The notes under the pieces were generated by a model. That model was not told the DNA's origin and ran no database searches. It saw nothing but the letters and a program-made list of their open reading frames with translations. Position numbers and translations under genes: made by a program. A stretch of 7,832 bases of DNA from Lachnospiraceae bacterium (GTDB taxonomy: Bacteria > Bacillota > Clostridia > Lachnospirales > Lachnospiraceae), in assembly GCA_021202575.1 (NCBI GenBank), contig JAJQCU010000386.1, positions 2,027 to 9,858 of the forward strand, written 5' to 3'. Positions 1 to 5,984 of the stretch are shown piece by piece. Numbering within the stretch: position 1 is the first letter of the stretch; the number at the start of each line of letters is the position of its first letter.

Positions 1-1
1 G

Positions 2-742
2 TACCGATGTGTGTTCTATTTAAAGAAAGCAAACTGGTATTCTATTCCCAAAATGGTGGAAGAGGGAATTCCTTTTATATGGGAGGGTCATCAGATTTAT
101 CTGCCATTCCTGGGGATGCTTTTGCAAAAAAATGAACAGAGGACACCAAAGAACTGTTCGGTTATTTCATTTTTGACCCAGAAGCTGTTGCTGAAGGCAT
201 TATATGAAAACTGGCAGGATGTATCTGCGGTGCAGGCCGCTGAAAAATTAGAAGTATCCAGGATGTCGATTACCAGATGTTATGACGAAATAGAGACTTT
301 GGGGATGCCGTTTTTGAAAGTACGTGGAAGATCGAGACGTTTCTTCGCACAGGATGTTAAGAAATCCATGTGGGAGGAGATGCGTCCTTTTTTGCGGAAT
401 CCGGTGATCCGTGAGTTTCGACCGGAAAGGAAGCCGGATGCAGACATGGTTTTAAGCGGCATATCGGCTCTTGCAGAGTATTCCATGTTGGGAGAAGACA
501 GCTATGTCACCTATGCAATAGGTAAAGATCAGGTTGCCGCGTCAGGCTTAAAGTCCATTCGGGAAGTCCCGGGAAATGAAGAACCGGTCTGTATTGTACA
601 GGAAGTGGGATATCTGCTGCCATTTGATAAGGGAAATGCGGTAGACCCGCTTTCACTTACTCTGATGTTGTCAGAGGAAGAACTTGAAGATCCCCGTGTA
701 GAAAGCTGTGTGAATGAAATGTTGGAGGAACTGGTATGGTAA
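2..742 (+). CDS. Winged-helix AbiEi-like antitoxin/regulator, 5' end outside window
   Basis: The frame is open to the left edge, so the GTG at 11 need not be the true start and the N-terminus is probably missing. Counting from that GTG, residues about 55-115 form a winged helix-turn-helix: the stretch AVQAAEKLEVSRMSITRCYD (74-93) is a classic HTH, followed by a basic wing (VRGRSRRFF). The C-terminal part (about 146-243) begins GISALAEYSML, the kind of start seen in C-terminal domains of AbiEi-type antitoxins. The stop codon overlaps the start of the nucleotidyltransferase by 7 nt, implying translational coupling. In known AbiE systems the antitoxin binds and represses its own promoter and neutralises the nucleotidyltransferase, and I infer the same role here. 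It could instead be a MarR-like regulator. The HTH is clear; the antitoxin role rests mainly on the neighbour. Confidence 0.6.
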   Translation, partial: YRCVFYLKKANWYSIPKMVEEGIPFIWEGHQIYLPFLGMLLQKNEQRTPKNCSVISFLTQKLLLKALYENWQDVSAVQAAEKLEVSRMSITRCYDEIETLGMPFLKVRGRSRRFFAQDVKKSMWEEMRPFLRNPVIREFRPERKPDADMVLSGISALAEYSMLGEDSYVTYAIGKDQVAASGLKSIREVPGNEEPVCIVQEVGYLLPFDKGNAVDPLSLTLMLSEEELEDPRVESCVNEMLEELVW

Positions 743-1473
743 AAGGAATAGAAATTTTTCAGGAGTATTTTAAAGAATATACGGATCAGTATGTGCTTAT
801 TGGCGGTGCGGCGTGCAGTGTATCTTTTGCGGAGCAGGATATCAGTTTCGGACGGACCACAAAAGACCTCGACATTGTACTTATTGTAGAGGCACAAACC
901 AAAGAATTTGGAGACCGTTTTTGGAAATTTATCAAAGATGGAAAATACAGAATCAGGGCAAAGAGCAATGGCAGACCACAATTCTATAGATTTGACAAGC
1001 CGGAGGATGACCGCTTCCCCAAAATGATAGAATTATTTTCGAGAACAAATTATCTGCTGCAAGAGGAGAATGGACTGACGCCGATTCATATTGATGATTC
1101 GGTATCAAGCCTTTCGGCCATTCTGTTAAATGACGCTTATTATCAGGTGTTGCTTGAAGGAAGAGAAATCATGATGGGTATTTCCGTGTTGAAAACCGAA
1201 TGGATTATACCATTTAAGGCAAAAGCATGGCTGGATCTCAAAGAGAAACAGAACGTGGATTCTTCTGACATTAAGAAGCATCGAAATGATATCATCCGTA
1301 TTGTATCGGATATGGTTTTGCAGAAATGTGTGCTTCCGGATGAAGTGCGAAGGGATATGGAGTTGTTTATAGAGCAGTTTGATGTTACGGAAAGTGAATT
1401 GAAGAATCTGAAAATACGTGGAACAAGGCCGGAAGATATCAGGCAGGCATTGCAGGAGACTTATTTGGATTAA
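736..1473 (+). CDS. AbiEii-like nucleotidyltransferase, putative type IV toxin
   Basis: A 245-residue cytoplasmic protein with a minimal nucleotidyltransferase core. It has GG at residues 23-24 (VLIGGAACS), then R40 and a D44-x-D46 pair in RTTKDLDIVL, the arrangement that binds nucleotide and metal in the DNA polymerase beta superfamily. A later motif, FKAKAWLDL (160-168) followed by DIKKHRNDI (178-186), resembles the conserved K and KxxRD motifs of AbiEii/AbiGii toxins. Family toxins add nucleotides to targets such as tRNA acceptor ends; this activity is not shown by the sequence. The ATG lies inside the end of the upstream wHTH gene, so the two form a two-gene operon. The length is normal for a compact family member and the C-terminus looks natural. 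The serine recombinase remnant starts 4 nt after its stop. A housekeeping nucleotidyltransferase is the alternative, but the paired wHTH gene argues against it. Confidence 0.72.
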   Translation: MVKGIEIFQEYFKEYTDQYVLIGGAACSVSFAEQDISFGRTTKDLDIVLIVEAQTKEFGDRFWKFIKDGKYRIRAKSNGRPQFYRFDKPEDDRFPKMIELFSRTNYLLQEENGLTPIHIDDSVSSLSAILLNDAYYQVLLEGREIMMGISVLKTEWIIPFKAKAWLDLKEKQNVDSSDIKKHRNDIIRIVSDMVLQKCVLPDEVRRDMELFIEQFDVTESELKNLKIRGTRPEDIRQALQETYLD

Positions 1474-1477
1474 GTGA

Positions 1478-2797
1478 ATACGCTTCATTTCCATCAACGA
1501 CAACTTCGATAGTGACAGCTGCCGGGGCATGACAGGCGGCATGAGCATCGCACTCAAAAACATCCTCAACACGATGTATAGCCGCGACCTGTCCGTCAAA
1601 TGCAGCTCCGCGCTCAAGACACACGCGCAAAACGGCGAATACGTCTCCTCTTTTCCTCCGTATGGTTACAGGAAAGACCCGAAGGACATCCACAAGCTAA
1701 TCATAGACCCCGAGGCGGCAGATACGGTAAGGCGGATTTTCACAATGGCGGCGGCAGGGACGAAGAAAGCGGAAATATGCAGACAGCTCAACGCAGAGGG
1801 AGTGGAAACCCCGACGGAGCATCTCCGGTCGCTCGGATTCCGGAAAAGCTACGCAAAGGAGAAACAGGTAAAGCTTTGGAGTATATCTTCCATCTCCCTG
1901 ATGCTGAAAAACGAGACATATCTCGGCAAATGCATCTACAACAAACGGTGTCATCCGCACACCGGCTCGAAGGTGCAGCTCAAAAATGACAGGAGTGAAT
2001 GGATTATTGTGGAAAATACACATGAACCCATAATCACAGAAGAGCTTTTCCGCGAGGCAAACCAGAAGGCATTCACCAACAAACCACACACGTACACCCA
2101 CACAAAACAGTGCGCCTTGCTGGAATGCCCCTATTGTGGCAGGGCGGTAAGCCGAAATAACAGAGAGCAGATTTACCGCTGCCATAGCGGAAGCCATTCC
2201 GGCAGCGAGGATTGCCGGAAGAACCATATCGCGGCGCGTGACCTCGAAACGGCAGTCCTTGCCAGCGCCAGGAAAATGGCGGACGTACTCCTGGGGAACA
2301 TCATCGTGACGCGGTATCAGCTCTCGCAATCCGCCAGACTCGAAGATCAGCTCGAAAACTACGAGAAAGAGAAAGTGCAGCTATCCTCTAGGAAGCTGAA
2401 AATCTACGACTCGTACCGCAGCGGCCGGAGCACCAGGGGAAAATATATGCAAGACCTCGAATATCTCAAGGATCGGCTCGCCGCGCTCGACAGCCAGATT
2501 GCACAGACAAAACAGGCAATCGAAGATCACAGCAAAAAGCTTTCTGCTATGTCGGAATCCGCCGGAAAGCTGGGTGAGCTTGCGGCACTCGATACTTTCG
2601 ACAAAGAAAAACTCAGCCTGTTGATCAAGAAGATATACGTCTACGGCCCGGAAAGAATAGAAATTCTCTGGAACGCGGACGACATCTTCTGGAAAGAGAG
2701 CCTCGGGGAGCGCGAAGACATCGCGGTGGAGAGCGATAAGCGCAATGGGATGTTGGTGGAGGAGTTGCAGATACAGTCGGAAAAAGAAGTGACATAA
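1478..2797 (+). pseudogene. Large serine recombinase, 5'-truncated (catalytic domain missing)
   Basis: The frame is open from 1478 (TGA at 1475) and encodes about 439 residues. It starts within the usual end of the resolvase domain: IRFISINDNFDSDS, then GGMSIALKNILNTMYSRDLS. The first 100 or so residues, carrying the catalytic serine, are absent. What remains, numbered from the ATG at 1529, is the Recombinase domain (about 30-180, with FPPYGYRKD and ISLMLKNETYLGK), a zinc beta-ribbon (C200, C203, C218, C229), a long coiled coil (about 265-345) and the typical C-terminal LSLLIKKIYVYGPERIEI. Full-length relatives are usually around 500-560 residues and integrate or excise elements. This remnant could still bind att DNA but could not cut it. 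An ATG at 1529 exists, but I see no good ribosome binding site for it. Codon use (C-ending Asn, Ile, Leu) differs from the neighbouring nucleotidyltransferase, suggesting separate origins. Confidence 0.87.
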
Positions 2798-2990
2798 TAC
2801 TGTTCACCGCGGAGGCAACGCAGACGATGCTCGCCGAAGAGCTCTCATAGATAATTGAATACGGAATGACAAAACAGGCACTGTGGAACAAGCTTTCTGC
2901 TGTGCCTGTTTCCTGTTGCGCAGGTGGGGATGGAGAGGAAATTTCGTGAATTCGCGGATAGAAATTTTTTTTAAGATTTTACTTGACATA
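2798..2990. other. Junction between recombinase remnant and lyase fragment
   Basis: This gap of about 190 bases holds no recognisable gene. It contains the 10-bp inverted repeat described separately and ends in a T-rich stretch (2965-2980). The end of the recombinase-bearing element should lie here, because homology to the lyase begins by 2992 at the latest. In the lyase frame the codons just upstream read RFYLT, a TAG at 2989, then GDIMHTYDR. Lyase sequence may therefore begin slightly further left, with the TAG an added nonsense mutation. Confidence 0.5.
2872..2911. repeat. 10-bp perfect inverted repeat with 20-nt loop
   Basis: AAACAGGCAC at 2872-2881 pairs exactly with GTGCCTGTTT at 2902-2911. 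It lies 74 nt after the recombinase stop. No T-run follows the 3' arm, so it is not a standard intrinsic terminator. It could be a recombinase binding or att-associated repeat, or a transcript-end hairpin, but nothing decides this. Confidence 0.5.
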
Positions 2991-2991
2991 G

Positions 2992-3942
2992 GGAGATATC
3001 ATGCATACCTATGACCGGGTCAGACATGTGTGGCGGTACGATATAGGCGGGTTCGCCTGGCAGAATACGGAGCTGGTGCCAACCTACTGGCTCTGGCTTT
3101 ATTTCCTGCGGACAGGCAGGGAGGACGTGTTTTCCATGGCTGAGGCCATGAGCAGACATTGCTCAGAGGTGGATACGTATCATTTTGGCCAGTATCAGGG
3201 GCTGGGCTCCCGGCACAATGTGAGGCATTGGGGCTGCTCCTGTAAAGAACCGCGAATCGCCATGGCGGGGCACCATCGCTTCTTGCGTTATCTGACGGGG
3301 GATGAGAGGCTGGCGGATATTTTTGAGGATGTGAAGGACGCGGATTACTCCGCCAGCGCCAATATTCATAACCGGATGCGACTGTCGGACGGCAGGGAGA
3401 TCCCCGGAACCAGAAGCGGCCCGGACTGGTCCTCCTACGTGTCCAACTGGATGGCTTGGTATGAGATGACGCTGGATGAAGATTATCGGAAAAAGATTGA
3501 GACAGGAATTCAGGATTTGTGTGAAACCCCCTTTGGGCTGGCCTCAGGACCCGATTTTGGCTATGATCCTGACACAGGGCATTTGATTTACGTGGGAGAG
3601 AGCGAGATTACGCCAAACCAGCATTTGCAGATCTGCATGGGAGGCCCGCAGATCTGGCTGGAGTGCGCTGATTTGCTGGATGATGACAGGCTGCCGCGGC
3701 TGATTGCCGATCTGGGGGCGTTTTACTTTCTGGATAAAGAGGAAAAAGCAGACAGAACACAAGGAAAGATTCATGACAGGAGCTTTGGCTGGCCCATGCT
3801 GGCTACGGGAATTGCAGCCTACAGCGCCATGAGAAGCGGGGATGAGGCTCTGGGCAGACAGACATGGCGGATTCTGCTGGATGAGGTGTTGAGCCGAAAC
3901 GGAGAGGAGGGCTATCAACTGCAGGAATATGCGGTCCAAAAA
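2992..3942 (+). pseudogene. YetA/RGLX-like exo-rhamnogalacturonan lyase, C-terminal fragment (part 1)
   Basis: This encodes the C-terminal alpha/alpha-toroid region of the YetA/PcRGLX family of exo-rhamnogalacturonan lyases, proteins of roughly 850 residues that remove unsaturated disaccharide units from rhamnogalacturonan I. Recognisable stretches are HTYDRVRHVWRYDI, WQNTELVPTYWLWLYFLR, GSRHNVRHWGCSCKEPRI, TRSGPDWSSYVSNW and GPDFGYDPDTG. The N-terminal and central domains, about 500 residues, are missing. An in-frame TAG lies at 2989, and the ATG at 3001 falls inside a conserved motif, so it is not a natural start. I see no signal peptide because the N-terminus is absent. At 3942 the frame enters the left inverted repeat of the insertion sequence, which supplies eight codons (GFFRNYP and a stop at 3964-3966). 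The true C-terminus continues at 5714. Family assignment is from memory of conserved motifs. The fragment is almost surely non-functional. Confidence 0.75.
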
Positions 3943-3966
3943 GGGTTCTTCCGCAATTATCCGTAA
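3943..3966 (+). repeat. Left terminal inverted repeat (IRL) of the ISL3 element
   Basis: 24 bp starting GGGTTCTTCCGCAATT. It matches the right repeat at 23 of 24 positions, with one A/G difference at position 17. It also supplies the last codons and the stop of the interrupted lyase frame. Confidence 0.93.
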
Positions 3967-3972
3967 AGTGGC

Positions 3973-4001
3973 TTGTTTTACTCCTCAAAATATAGTATAA
4001 T
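3973..4001 (+). promoter_or_regulatory. Transposase promoter (TTGTTT-17-TATAAT)
   Basis: A -35 box TTGTTT at 3973-3978 and a perfect -10 box TATAAT at 3996-4001 are separated by 17 nt, 30 nt before the transposase start. The surrounding AT-rich segment also contains an 8-bp inverted repeat (AAAATATA at 3987-3994 and TATATTTT at 4008-4015) that overlaps the -10 and could bind a repressor. That last point is speculation. Confidence 0.75.
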
Positions 4002-4018
4002 TTTTTATATATTTTGGC

Positions 4019-4023
4019 GGAGG
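4019..4023 (+). promoter_or_regulatory. Ribosome binding site of transposase
   Basis: GGAGG lies 7 nt before the ATG at 4031 and fixes that start. Confidence 0.85.
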
Positions 4024-4030
4024 TTTTGCA

Positions 4031-5683
4031 ATGTACAGCCAGCTTGGGAATGAAATTAATCTGCAGCAGTTCTATCCGAAAGAGCTGACGCTTAAACAGG
4101 TTATTACTGATAAAAAGGAAATAACCCTGCGGATGTTTGCTGAAACCAAAAGGGAATGCAGCTGCCCAAAGTGTAAAACTGTGTCTACACATGTACACGG
4201 CACCTACAATAGAAAAGTCCAGGACCTGCCCATACTGGGACGGACGACATGGCTTCATGTCAGCGCATACGAGTACCAGTGTGATAACCCGGAATGCAGT
4301 ATTACTACATTCGTAGAAAATATCGGTGGTTTCCTGGACTATTACAGCCGGATGACAGACAGATGCGAAGACCTGGTCTGTTCCCTGGCGCTGGAGACAA
4401 GCTGCGAAGGCTGCGCAAGAATTTGCAAGAATATGAATATAAAGATCAGCGGGGACACTGTCATCCGTCTGCTGTTAAAGCGGTATGAAGCACAGGAGAA
4501 ACCGGAATGCGGAAGTGTGATAGGGATTGATGATTTTGCATTCAAAAAGAGAAATAAATATGGGACAATCATTGTGGATGCCCAAACACATGAACCAGTC
4601 GAAATACTGGAAGGAAGGGATGGAAATACTTTAAAAGAATGGCTGAAAAACAATAAACATGTTAAGATAGTGACGCGTGACAGAGCCAGTGCGTATGCAG
4701 CAGCAATACAGGAGGTTCTTCCTGATGCAATGCAGGTGGCAGACCGTTTTCATCTCCATCAAAATCTTCTGGAGGCAGTGAAAGAAATTATAAATGGAAC
4801 AATCCCAGCGGATGTAAAGATTCCCGTACAGGAAGAAAACATCAGTAGAGGGGACGATGCTGCTGCGGAGGAAGACGCGGGTAAAAAAAACCGGCAGCGA
4901 TGTGGATAACCATCCCGAATATTCGGAGCAATGTGGACAACTATACCGTGACATAAAGGAGCATCTTGCTGCGGGGTATTCAAAACGGGAAATATCAAAA
5001 AAGCTTCATTGCAGCCGAAATACAGTCAGCAAATACGCGGAGGGGGATTATGAAGCGTTGTGCCGGAAAGTGTATCGAAGCAGGGTCGACCAGCACTATG
5101 ATATGATTGTGAAGTCGCTTTCAGCAGGAATGAGCAGGGCAGATGTATACCAGGAGCTGGTTGCTGCAGGCTGCCAGATTTCGAAGACAGCAGCGTATGA
5201 TTATATGAATAAGCTGATTAAAGGGAATGGAATTGATGTATCCGTATATAAAAGTTCTTCTCCAGAGGCAGTAAGAGAAAGGAAACGGCTGGAAAAGTAT
5301 GACCATGTGACGAGGCCAGGTATATTCCGGTTTTTGTGGATGGGCGGAAATCTTACGCCATACCACAGGGAATACTTAATGAAGGAGTATCCAGTGCTCT
5401 CGGAGTTAGCTGTTTGTATCCGGGAATTCAGGGAAATATTTGATAAGCGGAACATGCCGATGCTGTACCTGTTCATTGAAAAATACAAGTCATCACAATA
5501 TAAGGGGTTGTCACGTTTTGCTGCAGGGCTGGAGAAAGACATTGAAGCAGTAGAAAATGCAGTTGCCAGCGATTTGTCAAATGGATTTGTAAGGGAACAA
5601 ACAGCAAACTGAAGATGGTCAAACGCACAATGTACGGGCGAGGAAGCCGGAAACTTTTGGCGGCGAAGATGATGTATAAATAA
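4031..5683 (+). pseudogene. ISL3-family transposase with two frameshifts
   Basis: Restoring both frameshifts gives about 550 residues. From the N-terminus: a zinc finger (C43, C45, C48, then C84 and C89), then the ISL3 DDE domain with GIDDFAFKKRNKYGTIIVD (first Asp 167/168) and TRDRASAYAAAI (Asp 217) leading to QVADRFHLHQNL. A helix-turn-helix insert follows (GYSKREISKKLHCSRNTVSKY, read in pieces at about 4974-5036), then the end of the catalytic domain. The first frame ends at TGTGGATAA (stop 4907-4909), and the protein continues in the +1 frame to a TGA at 5610-5612. Removing one A from the A8 run at 4883-4890 joins the two. The second shift is at 5589-5596. There the expected NGFVEGTN motif is broken by loss of one base, after which GTNSKLKMVKRTMYGRGSR and a natural stop at 5681-5683 are read. 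The lost base is in the codon for the presumed third catalytic residue, Glu. Two independent sequencing errors are the only other simple explanation. Confidence 0.88.
4883..4890 (+). other. A8 homopolymer at the first transposase frameshift
   Basis: Eight consecutive A lie where the upstream frame (GGT AAA AAA AAC) must change to the downstream frame (AAA AAA ACC). The shift needed is +1 forward, equal to reading seven A. It can come from replication slippage, a sequencing error, or transcript slippage by RNA polymerase on A-runs, which is known for some insertion sequences. Confidence 0.7.
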
Positions 5684-5689
5684 GGGTAG

Positions 5690-5713
5690 TTACGGACAAT
5701 TGCGGAAGAACCC
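5690..5713 (-). repeat. Right terminal inverted repeat (IRR) of the ISL3 element
   Basis: Its reverse complement begins GGGTTCTTCCGCAATT and matches the left repeat at 23 of 24 positions. It starts 7 nt after the restored transposase stop at 5681-5683. Confidence 0.93.
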
Positions 5714-5830
5714 AAAAAAGATGGAACTTCCATGAAAGAAATTCCCTGGACAAGCACAAATTCTACATCGCAGTGGTGTCTGAATGTCATGATGTGCCTG
5801 GAGTTTATTCCAGAGTGGCTGGAAAGGTGA
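5714..5830 (+). pseudogene. YetA/RGLX-like exo-rhamnogalacturonan lyase, C-terminal tail (part 2)
   Basis: Immediately after the insertion sequence an open frame of 38 codons reads KKDGTSMKEIPWTSTNST and later CLNVMMCLEFIPEWLER, ending in TGA at 5828-5830. It has no start signal. Joined to the codon boundary at 3942 it continues the lyase frame without a shift (EYAVQK then KKDGTS), so I read it as the authentic C-terminal tail cut off by the insertion sequence. The hydrophobic, Trp-rich composition fits the last helices of the toroid domain. I did not check it against intact homologues. Confidence 0.7.
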
Positions 5831-5846
5831 ATTAAAATTTTAAACG

Positions 5847-5875
5847 TTGAAATAAGAAGCTTGTTCAGGTATGAT
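5847..5875 (+). promoter_or_regulatory. Promoter of the GH105-GH2 operon (TTGAAA-17-TATGAT)
   Basis: TTGAAA at 5847-5852 and TATGAT at 5870-5875 are each one mismatch from consensus with an ideal 17-nt spacer, just after the lyase stop. Transcription would start near 5882, giving a leader of about 100 nt. If it is active, the GH105 gene can be expressed despite the insertion sequence upstream. I see no catabolite-repression operator that I can support. Confidence 0.6.
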
Positions 5876-5951
5876 TTCCTTGAGGGGGATGATGGGCATT
5901 CATAGTAGAAAATCTTGTGGGATCGTTCGCGTCTGGATAGGAGGGCATGAC

Positions 5952-5984
5952 ATGACCAGGCTTTACGAGCAAAGGAGAATATGA
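5952..5984 (+). CDS. 10-codon mini-ORF (possible leader peptide) before GH105
   Basis: ATG at 5952 starts MTRLYEQRRI and ends at TGA 5982-5984, overlapping the first GH105 ATG (5981) in an ATGA arrangement. Its ribosome binding site, AGGAGGG at 5939-5945 with 6-nt spacing, is stronger than that of GH105. This suggests translational coupling or a leader peptide. It may instead be the remnant of a lost upstream gene, since the frame is open leftward to 5856, but I recognise nothing in that extension. No product is claimed. Confidence 0.35.
   Translation: MTRLYEQRRI

Larger units (their letters stand above)
3943..5713 (+). mobile_element. ISL3-family insertion sequence, 1771 bp, complete ends
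   Basis: Both ends carry inverted repeats starting GGGTTCTTCCGC, typical of ISL3 elements (GG, then a T/C-rich stretch), and the interior encodes a single ISL3 transposase. At 1771 bp it is at the long end for the family because the transposase contains an extra internal helix-turn-helix. The element sits inside the C-terminal coding region of the exo-rhamnogalacturonan lyase in the same orientation. No clean 8-bp target duplication is visible: both ends abut A-tracts (five A on the left, six on the right). The transposase is frameshifted twice, so this copy would depend on another copy in trans to move. Confidence 0.92.

Noticed and set aside
2872..2911. Intrinsic terminator after the recombinase
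   Set aside because: The stem is perfect, but the loop is 20 nt and no T-run follows the 3' arm; the nearest T-rich stretch is more than 50 nt away.
2983..3011. TTGACA at 2983-2988 as a promoter for the lyase fragment
   Set aside because: At 17-nt spacing the -10 would be TACCTA, a poor match, and it lies within coding sequence of the lyase.
3001..3966. A complete 321-residue protein starting at ATG 3001
   Set aside because: The ATG lies within a conserved lyase motif, there is no proper ribosome binding site, most of the family length is missing, and the last eight codons (stop included) are insertion sequence DNA.
4031..5612. Two separate overlapping transposase genes (4031-4909 and 4857-5612)
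   Set aside because: The second frame has no start signals and continues the DDE domain of the first. One base change in the A8 run joins them, so this is a single broken gene.
5871..5984. A 37-residue ORF from ATG 5871 to TGA 5984
   Set aside because: Its ATG overlaps the -10 box of the proposed promoter and has no ribosome binding site. Only the last ten codons, from 5952, have a credible start.
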